NCBI RefSeq assembly: GCF_014303735.1
Contig: NZ_CP060296.1
Coordinates: 2,057,501-2,121,500 of the forward strand
Reading direction: 5' to 3'
Length of the DNA stretch: 64,000 nt
From: Variovorax sp. PAMC28562
GTDB lineage: Bacteria; Pseudomonadota; Gammaproteobacteria; Burkholderiales; Burkholderiaceae_C
Under the pieces are notes generated by a model that had not been told where the DNA came from, did no database searches, and saw only the letters and a program-made list of their open reading frames with translations. Shown piece after piece: positions 58,927 to 64,000 of this stretch (its first letter is position 1; each line of letters begins with the position of its first letter). The position numbers and the translations under genes were made by a program.

Positions 58927-60197
58927 TCCTCGAGCGTTTCGCGACGGCGGATCAATGTGGCTCGGTCGCCGCTGACCATCACTTCGGCGGCGCGGCCTCG
59001 CGTGTTGTAGTTGCTCGACATGCTCATGCAATACGCGCCTGAAGAGAGCACTGCGAGCAGATCGCCGGCTTGCACATTGAGCGAGCGGTCCCGGCCGATC
59101 CAGTCGCCGCTTTCGCAGATCGGACCGACCACGTCGTAAATCGTCCCGTCATCCGATCCACCAGATCGCATCTGCAGCGGCACGATATTCTGAAAGGCCT
59201 GGTACATCGCAGGACGCGGCAGGTCATTCATCGCCGCGTCGATGATGCAGAAGTTCTTGTCTTCACCCGGCTTGACGTAGAGCACTTCTGTCACGCACAC
59301 CCCGGCGTTGCCCACCAGTGAACGACCGGGTTCGATGATCAGCTTGCGATTGCCGAAACCGCGCGCATCGAGCCGGGCCAGCAACTGCTTCCACAGCGCA
59401 TCGGCAGCCGGTGGCACCTCTCCGTTGTAGTCGATGCCCAAGCCACCACCGAAGTCAAGATGATGGATTGGTACGCCCGCGGCTTCGATGGCTTCGACCA
59501 GATCGAGGATGCGTTCGCACGCATCCAGGTAAGGAGACATCTCGGTGATCTGCGACCCGATGTGGCAATCGATTCCTACGACGTCCAGTCCTGGCAGCTT
59601 CGCCGCATGGCGGTATGCGTGCAGTGCACGGTCGTGCGCGATGCCGAACTTGTTCCCCTTGAGACCCGTAGAGATATACGGATGCGTCTTGGGGTCGACG
59701 TTCGGGTTGATGCGAATGCTGATGCGGGCTCGTTGGTTGCTGGTCGATGCCACTTCGTCCAACACGTCGAGTTCGGCTTCGCTTTCAACGTTGAAGCAAC
59801 CGATGCCGGCGTCCAGCGCCTGCTTCATCTCTGCGCGTGTCTTGCCGACGCCGGAAAAAATGATGCGGGCCGGATCGGCACCGACCGCGAGTGCACGCGA
59901 GAGCTCACCGCCCGACACGATGTCGAAGCCACAACCGGCTTCGGCAAAGACGCGCAGCACGCCGAGCGACGAATTGGCCTTCATCGCATAACAGATCAGC
60001 GCGTCCCTGCCGTCGAAGCCGCGTTGATAAGCGCCGAGCGCATCGAGCATCCACTGCTTCGAATAGACGAAAAGAGGCGTGCCGTGTTCGCGCGCCAGCG
60101 CAGCGAGCGACATGGCCTCAATTTGCAGTGTGTCGTCTCGTCGCGCGATGTGGGGATGGCCTGGAAGCGTCGCGGGTTCCTGGAGCTCTGCCGTCAC
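58893..60197 (-). CDS. lysA: Diaminopimelate decarboxylase
   Basis: LysA makes lysine from meso-diaminopimelate with PLP. The 434-residue enzyme has the PLP lysine K73 in ICYAMKANSS, the glycine-rich HLDFGGGLGIDY, EPGRSLVGNAG, and CESGDWIGRD with the substrate Cys. It starts at a GTG that overlaps the lptM stop by four bases (GTGA), supporting this start over later codons. Its end overlaps msrQ. Confidence 0.96.
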   Translation of the reverse strand: MTAELQEPATLPGHPHIARRDDTLQIEAMSLAALAREHGTPLFVYSKQWMLDALGAYQRGFDGRDALICYAMKANSSLGVLRVFAEAGCGFDIVSGGELSRALAVGADPARIIFSGVGKTRAEMKQALDAGIGCFNVESEAELDVLDEVASTSNQRARISIRINPNVDPKTHPYISTGLKGNKFGIAHDRALHAYRHAAKLPGLDVVGIDCHIGSQITEMSPYLDACERILDLVEAIEAAGVPIHHLDFGGGLGIDYNGEVPPAADALWKQLLARLDARGFGNRKLIIEPGRSLVGNAGVCVTEVLYVKPGEDKNFCIIDAAMNDLPRPAMYQAFQNIVPLQMRSGGSDDGTIYDVVGPICESGDWIGRDRSLNVQAGDLLAVLSSGAYCMSMSSNYNTRGRAAEVMVSGDRATLIRRRETLEDQLRSELPREG

Positions 60198-60457
60198 TTG
60201 GTGGTCCCGCTTGTTTCAGGCGTTCCGGGCGGAGTCGTCATGGCTCGTGTTCCGGTTCCGCCCGGAGTTGCCTCGGTGCCGGGCGCTGCCGGCGTTGCAA
60301 TCGGGGCATCCGTTGCGCCAGGCAAGCGTGGCGTCAGAAGGTCGGGCAGGGTTGCGCGATCCTTGGCTGCCGCATCCTTGGAAAGATAGAGCGGTCCGCG
60401 CTGACCGCAGCCGCTCAGTACGACGAGTGACGCCGCGCACAATACAGCAGCAAGCAT
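60194..60457 (-). CDS. lptM: LptM-like lipoprotein
   Basis: This 87-residue lipoprotein has a short signal peptide and lipobox LSGC followed by GQRGPLYLS, the hallmark of LptM (YifL), which helps the LptD translocon mature. The tail after about residue 45 is Pro/Thr/Gly-rich and probably disordered. I chose ATG 60457 because longer in-frame starts would run into the divergent cyaY leader and spoil the signal peptide. It is coupled to lysA, the usual arrangement. Confidence 0.87.
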   Translation of the reverse strand: MLAAVLCAASLVVLSGCGQRGPLYLSKDAAAKDRATLPDLLTPRLPGATDAPIATPAAPGTEATPGGTGTRAMTTPPGTPETSGTTK

Positions 60458-60556
60458 CGACGTGCGAACCGTATGGCGACCTCTGCAGACCCTGTGCAGG
60501 TCGCGGCGGTGGTCGCTCACTAGAATTTGGAGAACATTCAACATGGCGAAATTGTA

Positions 60557-60889
60557 ATGACCGACCTCGAATACCTGGACCACGCTGAATCCGCGCTCGC
60601 CGCCATCGAGCAAGCCTGCGATCGTATCAACGACGCGACCGATGCGGACATCGACAATCAGCGTGTCGGGGGAATGATCACGATCACTTTTCCCAACGCA
60701 AGCCAGTTGATCGTGAACCTGCAAGCGCCGTTGAAAGAGATCTGGCTCGCGGCGCGGTCGGGCGGTTACCACTATCGTCACGATGGCGCGGCTTGGGTCG
60801 ACACCAAGACCGGCAGAGAGTTGTTCTCGCAATTTTCAGAAGAAGCCAGCACGCAAGCGGGGTTGCCGCTCGAGTTCACCGCCGACTAA
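60557..60889 (+). CDS. cyaY: Iron-sulfur assembly protein CyaY (frataxin)
   Basis: This 110-residue frataxin homologue regulates iron delivery in Fe-S cluster assembly. It has the acidic first helix ([18 protein letters not shown]), the strand [20 protein letters not shown], and [18 protein letters not shown]. It is divergent from lptM-lysA and converges on mrcA. The ATG at 60557 gives the family N-terminus. Confidence 0.95.
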   Translation: MTDLEYLDHAESALAAIEQACDRINDATDADIDNQRVGGMITITFPNASQLIVNLQAPLKEIWLAARSGGYHYRHDGAAWVDTKTGRELFSQFSEEASTQAGLPLEFTAD

Positions 60890-60911
60890 CTGCCGATCGA
60901 ACGAAGCCAGC

Positions 60912-63317
60912 CTAGTTCCGGAACAGATCCAGGATTCGATTGCGCTCTTCGGGTGGCGGCGTCGGCGCAACGGGCGCACCGGTGAGCGCCTCGGCTGGCA
61001 CCACCGGCGCCGTGTCCAGACCCAGGCTCGCCACACCACGGCCTGGCGCGTAGTCGTCGAAGTACCACTCGCCACCGACGTTGACCACGCCCGATGGCGG
61101 GGGCAACTCGGCTACCGGGACGCCCTTGAGGGCAGTCTCCATATACGAGATCCAGATCGGCAGACTCAGCCCGCCGCCCGTCTCGCGGTCGCCGAGCTTG
61201 CGGGGCGTGTCGTAACCCATCCAGGCAATGGCTGCCATGGTCGGTTGGAAGCCGGCAAACCAGGCATCGAGCGAATCGTTGGTGGTACCGGTCTTGCCAT
61301 AAATGTCGGTGCGCTTGAGCGTCGCCTGTGCCTTGGCCGCGGTCCCGCCGCTGGCCACTGACTGCAGCAGGCTGTCGATCATCCAGGCATTGCGCTGAGG
61401 AATTGCGCGGATGGTTTCGTTTAACAGCGGCGGCTGCTTTTCGACGAGCACCTTGTCCTTGTGATCGGTGACTCGGGTCACGAGATACGGGTTGACACGA
61501 TAGCCGCCATTGGCGAACACCGAATAGGCCGTCGCCATCTGCATCGGTGTGACCGAACCGGCACCGAGCGCCATCGGCAAATAAGCCGGATGCTTTTCGC
61601 GGTCGAAGCCGAAGTTGGTGATCCAGTCTTGCGCATAGTGAGTGCCAATCGACTGCAGGATGCGGATCGAGACCAGATTCTTCGACTTCATCAGCGCCCG
61701 GCGCATCGACATCGGCCCTTCGAAGCCGCCGTCGTAGTTCTTGGGCTCCCACGGTTGACCGCCTGTGGTGCCGGCATCGAAGAAGAGCGGGGCGTCGTTG
61801 ATGACGGTCGCCGGCGAGAAGCCTTTTTCGAGCGCCGCCGAGTAGATGAAGGGCTTGAAGCTGGAGCCCGGCTGTCGCCATGCCTGGGTGACGTGGTTGA
61901 ACTTGTTCTTGTTGAAGTCGAAGCCCCCGACCATCGCCTTGATCGCGCCATCGCGCGGATCGAGCGCGACGAACGCGCCTTCGACCTCTGGCAGCTGGGT
62001 GATTTCCCAAGTGTTCTTCGGTGTCTTGGCAACACGGATCACTGCACCACGGCGGATCTTGATGTTGGGGGGTGCCTTGTCGGACAGTCCGGATTGCGGC
62101 AGCTTCAGGCCTTCGCCGGTGATCTGAACCGCCTCGCCATCGGCGCGCACCGCATTGACTTCTTTCGGCGAAGCTTTGAGCACGACCACCGAAAGCAAGT
62201 CGCCGTTGTCCGGATGGTCGCTCAGCGCGTCGTCGATAGCTTCGTCGAATTCCTTCGGGTCGGCCGGCAAGTCGACGAATTTCTCGGGGCCGCGGTAGAT
62301 CTGGCGGCGTTCGAAATCCATGATGCCTTTGCGCAGCGCTTTGTAAGCGGCTGCCTGGTCGGCGGCCACGAGCGAGGTGTAGACCTTGAGGCCGCGTGTG
62401 TAGGTGCTGTCTCCGTATTGCGCATACATCAGCTGACGCACGGTCTCGGCCACATATTCAGCGTGCAGCCGGTTCGTGTCCTGGCCGTCGCGAAGCTGGA
62501 GGTCTTCTTTCTTTGCCACTGCCGCCTGGTCGACCGTGATGAAGCCTGCTTCCTGCATGCGGTCGATCACGTACAGCTGTCGGCCGCGCGCGCGAGACGG
62601 ATTGTTGACGGGATTGTTGGCGCCCGGCGCCTTGGGTAACCCTGCCAGCATGGCGGCCTGCGCGATAGAAATATCTTGCAGCGGCTTGCCGAAGTAAGCC
62701 TCCGAGGCGGCCGCGAAGCCGTAGGCGCGGTTGCCCAGATAGATCTGGTTCAGATAGATCTCGAATATCTGGTCCTTGCTCAGCATGTGCTCGAGCTTGA
62801 AGGTCAGCAAGATCTCATAGATCTTGCGGGTGAGCGTCTTTTCCGAGCTCAAGTACACGTTGCGCGCCACCTGCATCGTGATCGTGGAGGCGCCCTGGCT
62901 TTTCACGCGGTTGACGTTGGCCAGCCCTGCGCGAACCACGCCCTTGTAGTCGACGCCGCCATGTTCATAGAAGCGGGCATCTTCAGCCGCGAGGACTGCG
63001 TCTTTCATCACCTTCGGGATGGTGGCGATCGGGGTAAGGTTCCGGCGTTCTTCGCCGAATTCGCCGATCAGCGTGCCTTCCGAAGAGAAGACTCTCAGCG
63101 GCAACTTGGGTCGATAGTCAGAGAGCTCGGAAATGTCTGGAAGGTTGGGATATGCCACCGCCAACGCGACGGCGATCACACACAGAATCGACACCACGGC
63201 GGCAACAGCAAGCCCCAATGTCCAGAAAATGATCCGCAAAAGCCAGGTCAGCCATACCGACCTTTCAGGGGGTGGAGCGGGCTTGCGGGGGCCGTCGGGG
63301 CGTGTTGAGTCGGGCAT
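60912..63317 (-). CDS. mrcA: Penicillin-binding protein 1A, bifunctional
   Basis: This 801-residue peptidoglycan synthase has a cytoplasmic Pro-rich start, one membrane anchor (ISIL-type segment near residues 30-60) and a GT51 glycosyltransferase domain (AAEDARFYEHGGVDYKG; GASTITMQVARNVYLS). An OB-like insert precedes a transpeptidase domain with GSSFKPFIY (nucleophile Ser), SKN and KTGTTND. I chose ATG 63317; the upstream GTG at 63335 would fall at or before the transcription start implied by the TATAAT box at 63341-63346. It is divergent from pilM, as in most related genomes. Confidence 0.95.
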   Translation of the reverse strand: MPDSTRPDGPRKPAPPPERSVWLTWLLRIIFWTLGLAVAAVVSILCVIAVALAVAYPNLPDISELSDYRPKLPLRVFSSEGTLIGEFGEERRNLTPIATIPKVMKDAVLAAEDARFYEHGGVDYKGVVRAGLANVNRVKSQGASTITMQVARNVYLSSEKTLTRKIYEILLTFKLEHMLSKDQIFEIYLNQIYLGNRAYGFAAASEAYFGKPLQDISIAQAAMLAGLPKAPGANNPVNNPSRARGRQLYVIDRMQEAGFITVDQAAVAKKEDLQLRDGQDTNRLHAEYVAETVRQLMYAQYGDSTYTRGLKVYTSLVAADQAAAYKALRKGIMDFERRQIYRGPEKFVDLPADPKEFDEAIDDALSDHPDNGDLLSVVVLKASPKEVNAVRADGEAVQITGEGLKLPQSGLSDKAPPNIKIRRGAVIRVAKTPKNTWEITQLPEVEGAFVALDPRDGAIKAMVGGFDFNKNKFNHVTQAWRQPGSSFKPFIYSAALEKGFSPATVINDAPLFFDAGTTGGQPWEPKNYDGGFEGPMSMRRALMKSKNLVSIRILQSIGTHYAQDWITNFGFDREKHPAYLPMALGAGSVTPMQMATAYSVFANGGYRVNPYLVTRVTDHKDKVLVEKQPPLLNETIRAIPQRNAWMIDSLLQSVASGGTAAKAQATLKRTDIYGKTGTTNDSLDAWFAGFQPTMAAIAWMGYDTPRKLGDRETGGGLSLPIWISYMETALKGVPVAELPPPSGVVNVGGEWYFDDYAPGRGVASLGLDTAPVVPAEALTGAPVAPTPPPEERNRILDLFRN

Positions 63318-63340
63318 TGAGCGGGATGGAGTCACCGCGC

Positions 63341-63370
63341 ATTATAAAAAGTGAAATGCGCCGTATTGAA
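63341..63370 (-). promoter_or_regulatory. Probable sigma-70 promoter of mrcA
   Basis: On the minus strand a perfect TATAAT (complement of 63341-63346) is preceded 18 bases upstream by TTCAAT, a moderate -35 match. Transcription would begin at about 63334, which supports ATG 63317 as the mrcA start. Confidence 0.6.
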
Positions 63371-63548
63371 AGCGCCAACGCGCATAAAGTCGGCCGCGAA
63401 AATTCGTGACCTTTGTTGCAGGTCTCGTGACCTTTTGACAACGGATGCGCGCTCTACACCTTCTTCAGCTTTGTTGCCGGTGATTGTTGCTGATAGCATG
63501 CAACCACTCGCAAATATTTCCAATCGTTACAACCGACAGGACCGTAAC

Positions 63549-64000
63549 TTGACCGACTTGGGATCGCTTTTTCGCCGGCAGCCTGCGCCATTGCTCGGCT
63601 TGGACGTTAGTTCGTCCAGCGTCAAGCTGGTAGAACTCGGTCGCGATGCCACCGGGAAACTGGTGCTGGAACGTTGCGCCATAGAACCGCTGGAACGCGG
63701 ATGGATCACCGACGGCAACGTCGAGAAGTTCGACGAAGTTGCTGAAGCCGTGCGTCGCGTGGTCCGCAAAAGTGGCACCCGCACTAAAAACGTCGCACTG
63801 GCTTTGCCGCCTTCTGCCGTGATCACCAAGAAGATCGTGCTTCCGGGCGGTATGAGCGAGCAGGAACTCGAACTGCAGGTCGAGTCCGAAGCCAACCAAT
63901 ACATTCCCTTTTCCCTAGACGAAGTTAGTCTTGACTTCTGCGTGATGGGGCAGAGCGCCAACTCCACGGGAGACGTCGAGGTGCTCATAGCGGCATCCCG
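63549..64000 (+). CDS. pilM: Type IV pilus inner-membrane platform protein PilM, cut by the window end
   Basis: The first 150 codons of PilM, an actin-like cytoplasmic ATPase fold that links PilN and PilO to the pilus motor, run off the window edge. Visible are LLGLDVSSSSVKLVELG, the phosphate-binding loop of the fold, and ALALPPSAVITKKIVLPGGM. The likely start is TTG 63549 behind GACAGGA; an in-frame ATG at 63498 would add 17 residues lacking similarity. The rest of a pilMNOPQ operon is expected beyond the window. Confidence 0.9.
   Translation, partial: MTDLGSLFRRQPAPLLGLDVSSSSVKLVELGRDATGKLVLERCAIEPLERGWITDGNVEKFDEVAEAVRRVVRKSGTRTKNVALALPPSAVITKKIVLPGGMSEQELELQVESEANQYIPFSLDEVSLDFCVMGQSANSTGDVEVLIAAS

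Noticed and set aside
63435..63440. TTGACA as a -35 box for pilM
   Set aside because: No acceptable -10 sequence is found 16-18 bases downstream, so I did not annotate a promoter.

Overview
The window is GC-rich, densely packed bacterial chromosome. Gene content and order point to a betaproteobacterium of the order Burkholderiales, most likely family Comamonadaceae and Variovorax-like. The supporting signs are: an msrP-msrQ-lysA-lptM-cyaY-mrcA-pilM run, System II cytochrome c maturation (resB-ccsA) beside a cytochrome c4, an engB-cyt c4 pair, two adjacent LpxL-type acyltransferases beside metK, and hairpin repeats of a kind I associate with Comamonadaceae. I see no rRNA, tRNA, insertion sequence, prophage or CRISPR. 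This is ordinary chromosome with a few unusual gene clusters.

Layout. (1) 1-10.6 kb: central sugar metabolism (zwf, tal, pgi) interleaved with an FbpABC-type ABC importer, a HAD hydrolase, a lipocalin and a DUF805 gene that looks frameshifted at its 5' end. (2) 10.7-18.4 kb: a polyol (mannitol/sorbitol) operon, smoE-F-G-K, a mannitol 2-dehydrogenase and smoS, followed by an AraC-type regulator. Fructose made here can enter metabolism through pgi, zwf and tal upstream. (3) 18.3-24.7 kb: a minus-strand run of cytochrome b, a MsrP-like molybdoenzyme, a Met-rich MxKDx repeat peptide, a DipZ/CcdA-thioredoxin protein and exported MsrA. A two-component system is divergent from it. I read this as an envelope system for scavenging hypochlorite or other oxidants and repairing methionine sulfoxide. 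(4) 24.7-27.4 kb: groESL under a perfect CIRCE element plus a probable RpoH promoter, with a small orphan gene divergent from it.

(5) 27.5-42.8 kb: an alpha-glucan/trehalose cluster, glgB, glgE, treS-maltokinase, an MscS-like membrane protein, treZ, and one 1744-residue MalQ-TreY fusion. Together these can turn trehalose into glycogen-like glucan (TreS/Mak -> GlgE -> GlgB) and glucan back into trehalose (TreY/TreZ), with MalQ reshaping short glucans. (6) 42.8-47.8 kb: a phospholipase D-family lipoprotein, a TonB-dependent receptor, and a translationally coupled trio made of a 59-residue Cys-rich protein, a DUF3429 protein and a TIGR03643/DUF2805 protein. (7) 47.8-64 kb: housekeeping genes (metK, two lipid A-type acyltransferases, an alpha/beta hydrolase, engB, cytochrome c4, resB, ccsA, msrP, msrQ, lysA, lptM, cyaY, mrcA), ending in a pilM cut off by the window edge.

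The most interesting region is the methionine-oxidation island at 18.3-24.7 kb. It joins two reductive repair routes and a sacrificial Met-rich peptide, and the window carries a second, canonical MsrPQ system at 57.2-58.9 kb. All functional statements are read from the translated sequence and recalled family knowledge; no database search was run.
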